DNA of 64,000 nt from Paraburkholderia edwinii (GCF_019428685.1 NZ_CP080095.1:558001-622000), one strand, 5' to 3'. Shown: positions 54,507-63,298, counted from the first letter of the stretch. The notes: generated by a model not told the origin, from the letters alone. Numbers and translations: made by a program.

Positions 54507-55673
54507 ATGCGTATCACTGCGGTCAGGGAGATGTCGGTCCCGCTTGAAGGCAATGTGGCGAATGCACTCGTCAGTTTTGCGGAACACGACGTGTCGCTCG
54601 TCGCGCTGCATACCGATGTGATTCGCAATGGCAAGCCCGTGACCGGCTATGCGTTCGATTCGATCGGGCGCTTCGCGCAGGGCGGCATTCTGCGCGACCG
54701 CATGATTCCGCGTTTGCTCGCCGCGCCGCCGGACAGCCTGCTCGACGCGAGCGGCGAATGTTTCGACCCGCAGAAGGTGCTGCAAACGATCCTGCGCAAC
54801 GAGAAGCCCGGCGGTCACGGCGACCGCGCGGCGGCGGCCGGCGCGATCGAACTCGCCGTGTGGGATCTCAACGCAAAGCTCTTCGACGAACCCGCGCATG
54901 TCACGATCGCGCGCCGCTACGGGCGGCGCGGCAAGACCGAAGGCGTCGATGTGTATGCGGCGGGCGGCTACTACTACGCGGAAGACAGCACGCAGCGCAT
55001 TGCCGACGAATTCAACGCGTATCGCGAGCAGGGCTTCGACGCGTTCAAGATGAAGATCGGCGGCGCGAGCCTCGAGCAGGACCTCGCGCGCATCGAAGCC
55101 GCACTCGGCGTGGCGGGCGAAGGGCAGCGGCTTGCCGTCGACGCGAACGGCCGCTTCGATCTCGATACGGCGCTCGCCTACGCCCAGGCGATCGCGCCGT
55201 ACGACCTGCGCTGGTACGAGGAGATCGGCGACCCGCTCGACTTCGATCTGAACCGGCAGGTCGCCGAGGCTTACACCGGCCGGATCGCGACCGGCGAAAA
55301 CCTGTTCTCGCTTCCCGACGTGAAGAACCTGACGCGCTTCGGCGGCATGCGCGCGGGCCTCGACGTGTTCCAGATGGATGCGGGTCTCGCTTACGGGCTC
55401 ACCGAATACGCGCGAATGATCGAGTTGATCGAAAGCCATGGCTTCGATCGCGCGCAGGCCTATCCGCATGGCGGTCATCTGATCAACCTGCATATTGCGG
55501 TCGGGCTCGAGCTGGGCGGCTGCGAAGCGTACCCGGGCGTGTTTCAGCCGTTCGGCGGCTATGCGACCGGATGCGGTGTGGGCGGCGGGCTGGTGCGTCC
55601 GACCTCAGCGGCGGGATTCGGTCTCGAAGAAAAAGACGGGCTGCGCCCGTGGCTCGCGCGCCTCGCCGCGTGA
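54507..55673 (+). CDS. tarD: D(-)-tartrate dehydratase (enolase superfamily)
   Basis: A 388-residue enolase-superfamily dehydratase that converts D-tartrate to oxaloacetate. It follows Bradyrhizobium D-tartrate dehydratase along its whole length, with the catalytic residues one position earlier: Lys183 (FKMKIGG), metal ligands Asp212 (VDANGRF), Glu238 (WYEE) and Glu264 (TGENLF), and His321 (PHGGH). YAAGGYYY and FQPFGGY also match. The gene is 32 bp behind dctA and so lies in the same operon. It is followed by an 8-bp tandem repeat array. Confidence in the substrate comes from the conserved active site and the transporter context. Confidence 0.88.
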   Translation: MRITAVREMSVPLEGNVANALVSFAEHDVSLVALHTDVIRNGKPVTGYAFDSIGRFAQGGILRDRMIPRLLAAPPDSLLDASGECFDPQKVLQTILRNEKPGGHGDRAAAAGAIELAVWDLNAKLFDEPAHVTIARRYGRRGKTEGVDVYAAGGYYYAEDSTQRIADEFNAYREQGFDAFKMKIGGASLEQDLARIEAALGVAGEGQRLAVDANGRFDLDTALAYAQAIAPYDLRWYEEIGDPLDFDLNRQVAEAYTGRIATGENLFSLPDVKNLTRFGGMRAGLDVFQMDAGLAYGLTEYARMIELIESHGFDRAQAYPHGGHLINLHIAVGLELGGCEAYPGVFQPFGGYATGCGVGGGLVRPTSAAGFGLEEKDGLRPWLARLAA

Positions 55674-55702
55674 TGCAACCAGAGCAGTCTCAACGACGCA
55701 AA

Positions 55703-55794
55703 GAAGCAACGAAGCAACGAAGCAACGAAGCAACGAAGCAACGAAGCAACGAAGCAACGAAGCAACGAAGCAACGAAGCAACGAAGCAACGAAG
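55703..55794. repeat. eleven perfect tandem copies of an 8-bp unit
   Basis: GAAGCAAC is repeated exactly eleven times (55703-55790) plus GAAG, between the tartrate dehydratase stop and the lyase ribosome-binding site (AAGGAA near 55799). Such a pure array is expected to vary in copy number by slippage. Because it lies in the leader of the next gene, it could alter spacing or mRNA structure. Confidence 0.95.
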
Positions 55795-55814
55795 GTCCAA
55801 GGAACCTGACGACA

Positions 55815-57185
55815 ATGGCAACCACTGTTTTCGACTCTGCGCTTTTCCGCGACATGTTCGGTACGCCCGAGATGCGCGACGTGTTTTCCGACACCGCCTA
55901 TCTGGCGCGCTGCATCGATGCGGAGACCGCGCTGGCGCGCGCCCAGGCGAAGGCCGGCCTGATTCCCGAACAGGCCGGGCGCGACATCACCGAGCGCGCC
56001 GATTTCGCGAAGCTCGACCTCGAGCAGTTGCGTCATGAGACGGAGATCGTCGGCTATCCGATCCTGCCGCTCGTCAAGCAGTTGAGCGACATGTGCGGCG
56101 AAGCGGGCCGCTATGTGCACTGGGGCGCGACGACGCAGGACATCATGGATACCGCGACGATGCTGCAATGCATGCGCGGCGTCGCGATCGTCGAGCGGCA
56201 ACTCGATGAAGTACGCGACGCCTTGCGCGGTCTCGCGGACAAATACGCCGATACGGTGACGGCGGGCCGCACGCATCTGCAGCATGCGCTGCCGGTCACG
56301 TTCGGCTTTCGCGCCGCCGTGTGGCTGTCGTCGCTGCATCGGCATGCGGAGCGGTTGCAGCAGGCGAAGGCGCGCGTGCTGATGGCGCAGTTCGGTGGCG
56401 CGGCCGGCACGCTCGCGTCGCTCGGCGACCCGGTGCGCGCACTCGAGACGCGGCGGCTGTTCGCGCAGGAACTCGGCCTGCGCAATCCGGAGATTACGTG
56501 GCATGTCGCGCGCGACGGTCTGTGTGAACTCGTGTCGCTGCTCGCGAACATCGGCGGTTCGCTCGGCAAGATCAGCGTCGACGTGATGATCATGGCCGCG
56601 TCGGAATTCGGCGAAGTGGCGGAGCCGTTCGTGCCGGGCCGCGGCGCAAGCTCGACGATGCCGCAAAAGCGCAATCCGATTTCAAGCGAACTGATGTTCG
56701 CCGCGGCGAAGATGCTGCGCGAGCGCGCCGCGCTGATGCTCGACGGCATGATGCACGACTTCGAACGGGCGACGGGGCCGTGGCATCTCGAATGGAGCGC
56801 GGTGCCGGAAAGCTTTCTGCTCGTGTCGAGCGCGCTGCATCAGGCGAATTTCATGCTGCGCGGCCTGCATGTCGACGCGGCGAAGATGCGTAAGAACCTC
56901 GATCTGACCGGCGGCCTGATCGTGGCCGAAGCGGTGATGATGGGCCTCGCGCCCGCGCTCGGCCGTCAGCATGCGCATGACGTGGTGTACGACGCGTGCC
57001 GCGTAGCGATCGAAGAGAACCGCACGCTCTACGACGTGCTGTCGAAGCACGCGTCGATTCGCGAACGCTTCGACGATGCGCAACTGCGCGCATTGACCGA
57101 TCCGTCGCAGTATCTGGGCGCCGCATCGTTGATGGCGCGTTATGTGGCGCATGCACCGCGCGATGCGCACGAGGCGCGTCGTTAA
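55815..57185 (+). CDS. fumarase/aspartase-superfamily lyase (adenylosuccinate lyase/PcaB-like)
   Basis: A 456-residue all-helical lyase. The superfamily signature GRGASSTMPQKRNP lies at about residues 274-287 and supplies the catalytic Ser loop; WGATTQDIMDTA near 103 and AGRTHLQHALPVTFG near 155 are the other conserved regions. It is closest in appearance to 3-carboxy-cis,cis-muconate cycloisomerase and to adenylosuccinate-lyase-like proteins rather than to PurB or fumarase proper. Third gene of the dctA-tarD unit; it might act on a tartrate-related dicarboxylate, but the substrate is not known. Confidence 0.85.
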   Translation: MATTVFDSALFRDMFGTPEMRDVFSDTAYLARCIDAETALARAQAKAGLIPEQAGRDITERADFAKLDLEQLRHETEIVGYPILPLVKQLSDMCGEAGRYVHWGATTQDIMDTATMLQCMRGVAIVERQLDEVRDALRGLADKYADTVTAGRTHLQHALPVTFGFRAAVWLSSLHRHAERLQQAKARVLMAQFGGAAGTLASLGDPVRALETRRLFAQELGLRNPEITWHVARDGLCELVSLLANIGGSLGKISVDVMIMAASEFGEVAEPFVPGRGASSTMPQKRNPISSELMFAAAKMLRERAALMLDGMMHDFERATGPWHLEWSAVPESFLLVSSALHQANFMLRGLHVDAAKMRKNLDLTGGLIVAEAVMMGLAPALGRQHAHDVVYDACRVAIEENRTLYDVLSKHASIRERFDDAQLRALTDPSQYLGAASLMARYVAHAPRDAHEARR

Positions 57186-57291
57186 CGTCCTGTTACGAAT
57201 AAGCGAGCGATGTAGCACCTGTGTCAAACATCGACTTCTACACTGCGAACCGGGTTCACAGTCATGCACTTAACGTGCAAGGAGTCACAAA

Positions 57292-57591
57292 ATGAACAAG
57301 AAGGTGCTTGGCGCGGTGGTTCTCGGTTTTGCGGCATTGGGCGTGTCGACGGCGGCGTCGGCGCATGTCGATGTGGCGGTCGGACTCGGTATTCCGGTGG
57401 CGCCGGTTTATGAAGTAGCGCCGCCTCCGCCTCCGCCGCCGGTGGTTGTTGCGCAGGCGCCGGTTGTGGTCGGCTACGGCGGGTATGGTCCGGACTGGCG
57501 CGAACGCCGTGAGTGGCGTGAACGCGAATGGCGCCGCCGTGAATGGCGCGAGCATCAGTGGCGCGAGCATCACGATCGCGACTGGCACTAA
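57292..57591 (+). CDS. small exported protein with Arg/Trp/Glu-rich tail
   Basis: A 99-residue protein. A Sec signal peptide (cleavage near ASA, residue 23) precedes VDVAVGLGIPVAPVY, a polyproline run (PPPPPP) and VVVAQAPVVVGYGGYGP. The C-terminal 35 residues repeat W-R-E units (REWREREWRRREWREH) and end in His/Asp/Trp. Similar short proteins are common in Burkholderia genomes; function is unknown, perhaps envelope-associated. AAGGAGTC precedes the ATG. A G+C-rich hairpin and T-run follow. Confidence 0.8.
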   Translation: MNKKVLGAVVLGFAALGVSTAASAHVDVAVGLGIPVAPVYEVAPPPPPPPVVVAQAPVVVGYGGYGPDWRERREWREREWRRREWREHQWREHHDRDWH

Positions 57592-57620
57592 CTCGGCACT
57601 GAGGCGGGACTAACGCGGAG

Positions 57621-58406
57621 TTAGCCGGCGTCCCGCTGGGATGAAGCAGGCCGGCCGCGCCGGGAGGGCGCGGCCGGTTTTGCTTCGGCAGGTGACGATT
57701 CGATGGCCGAGGGTCCGGCGGCTGCGGGCTCAACTGCAGCGCCCCTGTTCTTTTCTCGCGCCGTCACTCTTATCTGCACGCTCGACAGATGTTCGCGCAT
57801 CCGCTGTTCGGCGAGTTCGCTATCTCGCGCGAGCATCGCGGTGACGACCGCCTGATGTTGTTCCGCGAAGCGTTTCCGTGTTTCCTGGTCGACGGTTTTT
57901 TCGCGCAGCGCCGGCTTCACGCGCACGCCGTTGATCGCCTCGAGCAGCGCGATGATGGCGGGATTGCGTGTGGCTTGTGCAAGCAGCAGGTGGAAGCGAT
58001 GGTCCCACTGCTGCCATTCGTAGTCGTCCTTGGTGGATGCGTTTTTTTTGGCGACCTTTTCGAGTTCCGCGAGATCGGCGGGGCTTGCCTTCATTGTTGC
58101 AAGCGCGACGAGCGCGGGCTCGATCATAAGCCGCATTTCCGCGACGTCCGACGGACTGGTGCCGACAGAAAGGCCATTCAAGGTCTGCGCGAACCTGAGC
58201 GGCCGCGCGCCGAGATACGTGCCGCGGCCGACGCCGCGCCAGATGCGCCCCGCCGCTTCAAGCGACGCGAGCGCGTTGCGCAATTCGCGCCGGGTGACCG
58301 CCAGGTCTTCAGCGAGCTTGCGTTCTGCCGGAAGCGAGTCGCCGTCGCGCAGTTCGTGCTGTGCGATGTAGTCGGCGATGCGATCCAGCACCGAAATTTC
58401 AGTCAT
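57621..58406 (-). CDS. GntR-family regulator, FadR-like
   Basis: A 261-residue regulator with the winged helix DSLPAERKLAEDLAVTRRELRNALASLEAAGRIWRGVGRGTYL and an FCD-type effector domain (EMRLMIEPALVALATMKAS, WDHRFHLLLAQATRNPAI, FAEQHQAVVTAMLARDSELAEQRMREHL, read in parts). The last ~40 residues are low-complexity (Ala, Pro, Ser, Arg). It is divergent from the gamma-glutamyltransferase-like operon and is its probable repressor: two palindromes with GAACCA...TGGTTC arms lie in the shared spacer. The 3' end carries a terminator hairpin for the opposite strand. Confidence 0.9.
   Translation of the reverse strand: MTEISVLDRIADYIAQHELRDGDSLPAERKLAEDLAVTRRELRNALASLEAAGRIWRGVGRGTYLGARPLRFAQTLNGLSVGTSPSDVAEMRLMIEPALVALATMKASPADLAELEKVAKKNASTKDDYEWQQWDHRFHLLLAQATRNPAIIALLEAINGVRVKPALREKTVDQETRKRFAEQHQAVVTAMLARDSELAEQRMREHLSSVQIRVTAREKNRGAAVEPAAAGPSAIESSPAEAKPAAPSRRGRPASSQRDAG
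57651..57681 (+). terminator. rho-independent terminator within an opposing coding region
   Basis: CCGGCCGCGCC (57651-57661) pairs with GGCGCGGCCGG (57667-57677) around GGGAG, followed by TTTT. It ends transcription of the small exported-protein gene (plus) but lies inside the last codons of the GntR gene (minus). A second nested inverted repeat (GCGGGAC/GTCCCGC, 57604-57636) sits just before it. Confidence 0.7.
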
Positions 58407-58418
58407 GGTTAAAGCCCC

Positions 58419-58439
58419 GAACCATTTTGATATTGGTTC
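58419..58439. promoter_or_regulatory. operator-like inverted repeat 1
   Basis: GAACCA and TGGTTC are separated by 9 bp, 13 bp before the GntR gene start. ATGGTT and AACCAT (58405-58425) overlap it, so up to three half-sites are available for an autorepressing regulator. Confidence 0.45.
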
Positions 58440-58552
58440 GATATTAACATCGGTGGAAGCGCTTTCAATGTTTTTCTTGACTCCGGTTTATTGACCGTAA
58501 AACATGCAGTAAGCTGCGAAATAATGCAGCTGGAATGAATGAATCGGTAAGC

Positions 58553-58572
58553 GAACCAATTGAAATTGGTTC
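58553..58572. promoter_or_regulatory. operator-like inverted repeat 2
   Basis: GAACCAATT and AATTGGTTC form perfect 9-bp arms around GA, 66 bp before the gamma-glutamyltransferase-like gene. The same half-sites occur beside the GntR gene, as expected if that protein controls both promoters. Confidence 0.55.
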
Positions 58573-58637
58573 AGTTTGCCGTTTTCCGAAGTTCCCCCTG
58601 AAGTTGCGTGCAAGTCGCTTATCGCGAGATCGATTCA

Positions 58638-60419
58638 ATGGCATTCACGACCCGACCCGAACTGATCGGCACCTTCGGCATGGCCGCGTCGACGCATTGG
58701 CTGGCCACAGCGTCCGCGATGGCGGTGCTCGAAAAGGGCGGCAACGCATTCGATGCGGCGGCGGCGGCGGGTTTCGTGCTGCAGATCGTCGAGCCGCATC
58801 TGAACGGTCCCGGCGGCGAGTTGCCCGTGGTGTTCTACAGCGCGCGTGACAAGCGCGTGCGTGTGCTGTGCGGGCAAGGCGTAACGCCGGCCACGATGAC
58901 GATCGAGCGGATGCGCGCCATGGGTCTCGACGTGGTGCCCGGCACGGGCTTGCTGCCGGCGGTTGTGCCCGGTGCGTTCGGCGCATGGATGACACTGCTG
59001 CGCGATTACGGCGAGTTGCCGTTGCAAGATGTGCTCGGTTACGCGATTGGCTATGCCCAGAACGGCTACCCGGTGGTGCCGCGCATGGCTGCATCGATTC
59101 TCGCGATTCAGGATTTCTTCAGAAGCGAGTGGACGACGTCGGCGCAGCAATGGCTGCGCGACGGCGAAGCGCCGCGGCCGAACCAGCTGTTCAGCAACCC
59201 GTCGATCGCGGCGACCTACCGGCGCATTCTCGAAGAAGCGGGCAGCGGCGATCGCGCCGCGCAATGCGAGCGCGCGCGGCGCGTGTTCTATTCGGGCTTT
59301 GTCGCGGACGCCATCGATCATTACTTTCGTACCGCGGCGGTGCTCGATACGTCGGGCCTGCGCAATCGAGGCTTATTGACCGGCGACGATCTCGCGCGCT
59401 GGACGCCGTCGTACGAAGATCCGGTGTCGTACGATTACGCGGGCTTCACGGTGCACAAGACCGGCCCCTGGGGGCAAGGGCCCGTGTTCCTGCAGCAGCT
59501 CGCGCTACTGAAGGGCTTCGATCTCGCGAGCCTCGATCCGCTTGGGCCCGACTTCGTGCATACGGTCATCGAGTGCGCCAAGCTCGCGTTCGCCGACCGC
59601 GAAGTGTTCTATGGTGATCCTCAGCACGCCGATGTTCCGCTCGACACCTTGCTGTCGGACCGCTACAACGACGCGCGCCGCCAGTGCGTGGACCCCGCGC
59701 GCGCGTCGTTCGAATTCCGCCCCGGCGAGCTCGGTGACAGCCTGTTACGCGCGGAAAAGATCGTCGCGAGCGCGGGGCGTCAGCAGCCGGGCGGCTTCGG
59801 CCAGGGCGAGCCGAGTTTCGCGCCGCTGCCGGAATTGCGCGGCGACACGGTGCATCTCGATGTCGTCGACCGATGGGGAAACATGGTGTCGGCAACCCCT
59901 TCGGGCGGCTGGCTGCAGGCCTCGCCTGCGGTGCCGGGTCTCGGCTTCAACGTGACGACGCGCGCGCAGATGTTCTGGATGGAAGCGGGCTTGCCGTCGT
60001 CGCTCGGTCCTGGCCGCCGGCCGCGCACGACGTTATCGCCGACGCTCGTCACGCGCGACGGTGCGCCGTATGCGGCATTCGGTTCGCCGGGCGGCGATCA
60101 GCAGGACCAGTGGTCGCTGCAAATGTTTCTGCGGCATGTGCATGCGGGCATGGACCTGCAGGCCGCGATCGATGCGCCGTCGTTCCAGACCGCGCATTTT
60201 CCGGCGTCGTTTTATCCGCGTGCGATGCGGCTCGGCAAGATGTCGGCCGAAGCGCGTTTTCCGCAGCGCACGCTGGCCGAATTGCAGGCGCGAGGGCACG
60301 ACCTCACCGTGGCGGAGCCGTGGGCGTTAGGACGCGTTTGCGCGGTTGGACTGCGCGATGGGCTGATGCGTGGCGCGGCGACGCCGCGGCAGATGCAGGC
60401 GTATGCAATCGGGCGTTGA
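58638..60419 (+). CDS. gamma-glutamyltransferase family protein
   Basis: A 593-residue Ntn-hydrolase of the GGT family, which is cleaved autocatalytically into two chains and acts on gamma-glutamyl or related amide bonds. The N-terminal half has GMAASTHWLATASAMAVLEKGGNAFDAAAA and LNGPGGELPVVFY; the new N-terminal nucleophile would be Thr404 in GDTVHLDVVDRWGNMVSATPSGG. No signal peptide is visible, unlike secreted GGTs, so it should act in the cytoplasm. Start at 58638 (MAFTTRPELIGTFG) is chosen from the family N-terminus. Leads an operon with an MFS importer and a GAF protein; divergent from a GntR gene. Substrate unknown. Confidence 0.88.
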   Translation: MAFTTRPELIGTFGMAASTHWLATASAMAVLEKGGNAFDAAAAAGFVLQIVEPHLNGPGGELPVVFYSARDKRVRVLCGQGVTPATMTIERMRAMGLDVVPGTGLLPAVVPGAFGAWMTLLRDYGELPLQDVLGYAIGYAQNGYPVVPRMAASILAIQDFFRSEWTTSAQQWLRDGEAPRPNQLFSNPSIAATYRRILEEAGSGDRAAQCERARRVFYSGFVADAIDHYFRTAAVLDTSGLRNRGLLTGDDLARWTPSYEDPVSYDYAGFTVHKTGPWGQGPVFLQQLALLKGFDLASLDPLGPDFVHTVIECAKLAFADREVFYGDPQHADVPLDTLLSDRYNDARRQCVDPARASFEFRPGELGDSLLRAEKIVASAGRQQPGGFGQGEPSFAPLPELRGDTVHLDVVDRWGNMVSATPSGGWLQASPAVPGLGFNVTTRAQMFWMEAGLPSSLGPGRRPRTTLSPTLVTRDGAPYAAFGSPGGDQQDQWSLQMFLRHVHAGMDLQAAIDAPSFQTAHFPASFYPRAMRLGKMSAEARFPQRTLAELQARGHDLTVAEPWALGRVCAVGLRDGLMRGAATPRQMQAYAIGR

Positions 60420-60452
60420 ATCCGGCGCCGAATCAGGCGCTGAATCCGGCGT
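60417..60452. repeat. three 12-bp tandem repeats at the GGT-like stop codon
   Basis: TGAATCCGGCGC, CGAATCAGGCGC and TGAATCCGGCGT follow one another; the first TGA is the stop codon itself. Confidence 0.6.
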
Positions 60453-60645
60453 TGGGTATGCGAGCTTGGGTTGGCGCCGCATGTTGCGATCCGATCGTGA
60501 CATGCAGCCGTAGCGTTGCGTGTGTGTCGTGATGTTCTGCGGTGACGTTCGCGCGTCACGTCGGGCTGCGAGCATCGGACGCTTTGCACAATGAGTGCGC
60601 GTGACACGCGCCAGGTCATTCGAGTGTTTTCAAGGGGGTAGATTC

Positions 60646-62088
60646 ATGTCTACAGTTGCGGCTCGACTCGAACGCTTACCGATATCGGGCTTTCATCGAA
60701 AGCTGCTGGTCATCGGCGGACTCGGCTATCTGTTCGACGGCCTCGACTCGTCGTCGCTGGCGTTTCTGCTGCCGATCGTGAGCAAGCTCTGGCAACTGAG
60801 CAGCGCGCAGACCGGCCTCGTCGCGAGCAGCACGTATATCGGTTACTTCTTCGGCGCGTTCCTGTCCGGCGTCGCCGCGGATGTGATCGGACGGCGCCGC
60901 ATCATGATGAGCGCGCTGTCGATCTATTGCCTGGCGTCGTTCGCAAGCGGCCTTGTCGACGACTGGCACGCGTTCTTTGCGCTACGGATGGTCGCGGGCT
61001 TCGGCTCGGGCGCCGAAGCGGTCGTGATTGCGCCGTTTCTTGCCGAATTCGTGCCGCGCCGCTATCGCGGCGTGTTCTGCGGCGCGCTGGTCGGCTTTAT
61101 GTCGTTCGGCTATCTGACGTCGTCCGTGCTCGGCTTTGCGGTCGTGCGCAATTTCGCGGACGGCTGGCGCTATGTCGCGATGCTGACCGCGGTGCCGGTC
61201 GTGATGCTGCTGTGGTGGCGGCGCTCGCTGCCCGAGTCGCCGCGCTGGCTCGAAAGCCGCGGGCGTCTGCGCGAGGCCGACGAAATCGTGACGAGCGTCG
61301 AAGACAGTTTTATCAAGCGCGGCATGACGCTCGCGCCGGTGCGCCAGGTGGTGCTCGACGGGCCGCCATCGCCGGGGCGCCGCATGCACGGCGCGCGCGA
61401 CGTGAGAAGGGGCGGCGCATGGCGCAACATCGCCGAGCTATGGTCGACGCGGCTTGCCGGCGTGACCGCGATCAGCTGGGCGATGTGGTTTTCCGTCGCG
61501 TTCGCGTACTACTCGTTTTTCGCGTGGATTCCGAGCCTGCTCGTCAAACAGGGCTTCACGATCACGCAAAGCTTCGGATATTCGATAGCGATCTACGCGT
61601 CGCAGATTCCTGGCTATTTCTCGGCCGCGTTTCTGAACGAGCGGATCGGGCGCAAGGCGGTGGTGTCGTCGTATATGTTGCTCGGCGCGGTCGCCGCGAT
61701 CTGTCTCGCGCTGTCGAGCGCCGAGCTCGAAATCATGGCCGCGGGCATGTGCCTGTCGTTCTTTATGAACGGCGCGTTCGCGGGCGTCTATGCGTACACG
61801 CCTGAAATTTTCCCGACGGCGGTGCGCACCACGGGCGTCGGTTCGTCGTCGTCGTTCGGGCGCATCGGCTCGGTCAGTGCGCCGATTCTGGTCGGCTTTG
61901 TCTATCCGGCGTTCGGCTTTATCGGCGTGTTCGGCATGACGACCATGGTGCTGGTGGTCGGTGCGTCGATTGTGTTTTTCCTCGGCATCGAGACGCGCAA
62001 CCGCTCGCTCGAAGATATCGAAAAGCACGAACTGGCCGCGCGGCTGGACATCGAGGCGTTGCGCGGCTCGAGGCGCATTCACGGCTGA
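60646..62088 (+). CDS. MFS permease, sugar/aromatic-acid:H+ symporter type
   Basis: A 480-residue, 12-helix transporter. FDGLDSSSLAFLLP in helix 1 and the loop 2-3 motif GVAADVIGRRRIMM are of the metabolite:H+ symporter (AAHS/SP-like) type; LPESPRWLESRGR follows helix 6 and AYTPEIFPTAVRTTG helix 10. These are features of importers rather than drug exporters. A GGGGG-rich ribosome site precedes the ATG at 60646. By position it should bring in the substrate of the GGT-like enzyme. It is 226 bp behind that gene, with repeats between, so it may also have its own promoter. Confidence 0.9.
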   Translation: MSTVAARLERLPISGFHRKLLVIGGLGYLFDGLDSSSLAFLLPIVSKLWQLSSAQTGLVASSTYIGYFFGAFLSGVAADVIGRRRIMMSALSIYCLASFASGLVDDWHAFFALRMVAGFGSGAEAVVIAPFLAEFVPRRYRGVFCGALVGFMSFGYLTSSVLGFAVVRNFADGWRYVAMLTAVPVVMLLWWRRSLPESPRWLESRGRLREADEIVTSVEDSFIKRGMTLAPVRQVVLDGPPSPGRRMHGARDVRRGGAWRNIAELWSTRLAGVTAISWAMWFSVAFAYYSFFAWIPSLLVKQGFTITQSFGYSIAIYASQIPGYFSAAFLNERIGRKAVVSSYMLLGAVAAICLALSSAELEIMAAGMCLSFFMNGAFAGVYAYTPEIFPTAVRTTGVGSSSSFGRIGSVSAPILVGFVYPAFGFIGVFGMTTMVLVVGASIVFFLGIETRNRSLEDIEKHELAARLDIEALRGSRRIHG

Positions 62089-62145
62089 TTCATCGAAACC
62101 AGCAGAAACATCGAAACCATCACAGGAACCCAGCGGACCATCGAT

Positions 62146-62694
62146 ATGCAACCCGACCCCCGCCTGCTCGATCTGCCGGATGTCTCGCGGCTCGCGCGCG
62201 CATTGCGCACCGCGCGTCAGCCCGACGCGATCTTCCGCGAGATCTACGCGGTCGCTTGCGAAACGCTGGGCTGCAAGCTCTTTACGATCATGTCGTTCGA
62301 CGCCGAACGGTATGAGGTCGAACGGCTGTACACGAATATGCCGACCGTCTATCCGCTAGGCGGCCGCAAGAAGAAACGCGGCAGCGCGTGGGCCGAACAC
62401 ACGCTCGAAAATCTGCTGCCGTTCCGCGCCACCGACGCGGCCGGCATTCGCGCCGCATTCGACGATCACGCGGTGATCACCGGCATGGGGCTTGGCTCGA
62501 TCCTGAACATTCCGGTTGCGTACGACGGGCAATGTGTCGGGACGATGAACCTGACGCACGTCGAAGGCTGGTACACGCAGGCGCACGAGGAAGCCGGGCT
62601 CGTGCTTGCGTCGTTTCTTGCCGCGCCGCTCGCGCTCTATCTGCGCAATGCGAAGCCGAAGACGACGCAGCACGTGCGAGCCGGCTGCGCCTGA
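62146..62694 (+). CDS. GAF-domain protein
   Basis: A 182-residue protein that is essentially one GAF domain: ARQPDAIFREIYAVACETLGCKLFTIMSFDAERYEVERLYTNMP at the start, LGLGSILNIPVAYDGQCVGTMNLTHVEGWY-like core (here GMGLGSILNIP) and a C-terminal helix. GAF-only proteins can bind small molecules or act as enzymes, for example methionine-sulfoxide reductase; no catalytic Cys cluster of that type is evident. It lies 57 bp behind the MFS gene in the GGT-like operon, so it may sense or process the same compound. Confidence 0.8.
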   Translation: MQPDPRLLDLPDVSRLARALRTARQPDAIFREIYAVACETLGCKLFTIMSFDAERYEVERLYTNMPTVYPLGGRKKKRGSAWAEHTLENLLPFRATDAAGIRAAFDDHAVITGMGLGSILNIPVAYDGQCVGTMNLTHVEGWYTQAHEEAGLVLASFLAAPLALYLRNAKPKTTQHVRAGCA

Positions 62695-62771
62695 AAGAAA
62701 GCACTGATGCGACTGGCGCCGCCGCCGCTCGCCGCGACGCGCTTTTTACGTCAAACCGCTTACCTCAAACT

Positions 62772-63104
62772 TCAAACGTAGATATCGACCTTCGAATCCG
62801 ACGGCTTGTCGGTGTCGCCAGCGGATGCATCGGGCGACGCCGGCTGCTGCGGCTTATGCCCGCTCGTGTGGCCCGAATGGTGCGGCGCGTGCGGCGTCGA
62901 ATGGCCGGTGGCCTGATGCGACGTCTGCCCGGACTGCGGATCGGACCAGAGCACGTCGAACAGCGACGGCTTCTTGATGTCCTGCGTAGTGACGACGTCG
63001 CCGTCCTTGCCGCCTTTGGTCGGGTTTTGCTGTTCGTCGCGCTTCTGCTGCACTTGCGCCGCGATGCGCTGCGCTTCATAAACCTGCCGGCCTGCAATTC
63101 TCAT
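62772..63104 (-). CDS. hypothetical protein, His/Ser/Pro-rich C-terminus
   Basis: A 110-residue protein of unknown function. The first 50 residues are helical and charged (MRIAGRQVYEAQRIAAQVQQKRDEQ, KKPSLFDVLWSD); the rest is a flexible region rich in His, Ser, Thr and Pro (HSTPHAPHHSGHTSGHKPQQP) ending DIYV. AAGGAG lies 5-7 bp before the ATG at 63104, which supports the start. No signal peptide or membrane segment. The His-rich part could bind metal, but this is speculation. Confidence 0.65.
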   Translation of the reverse strand: MRIAGRQVYEAQRIAAQVQQKRDEQQNPTKGGKDGDVVTTQDIKKPSLFDVLWSDPQSGQTSHQATGHSTPHAPHHSGHTSGHKPQQPASPDASAGDTDKPSDSKVDIYV

Positions 63105-63298
63105 TGCTGCTCCTTCTTTTGATGTCGGCAAAAATGATTGGTCTGACTAAACCTTCCGAACAGTTTACGACGCTTTTAAAGATTTCTTTACCCTTTCGCA
63201 AACAAGATTGCTGCAAGGCCGCACGGCGGGTCACCCATGCCGAGGTCATGGTTAGCGCGAATCGCTTTGGGCTGGCAGAATTGCGCTCTTACAGCAAA

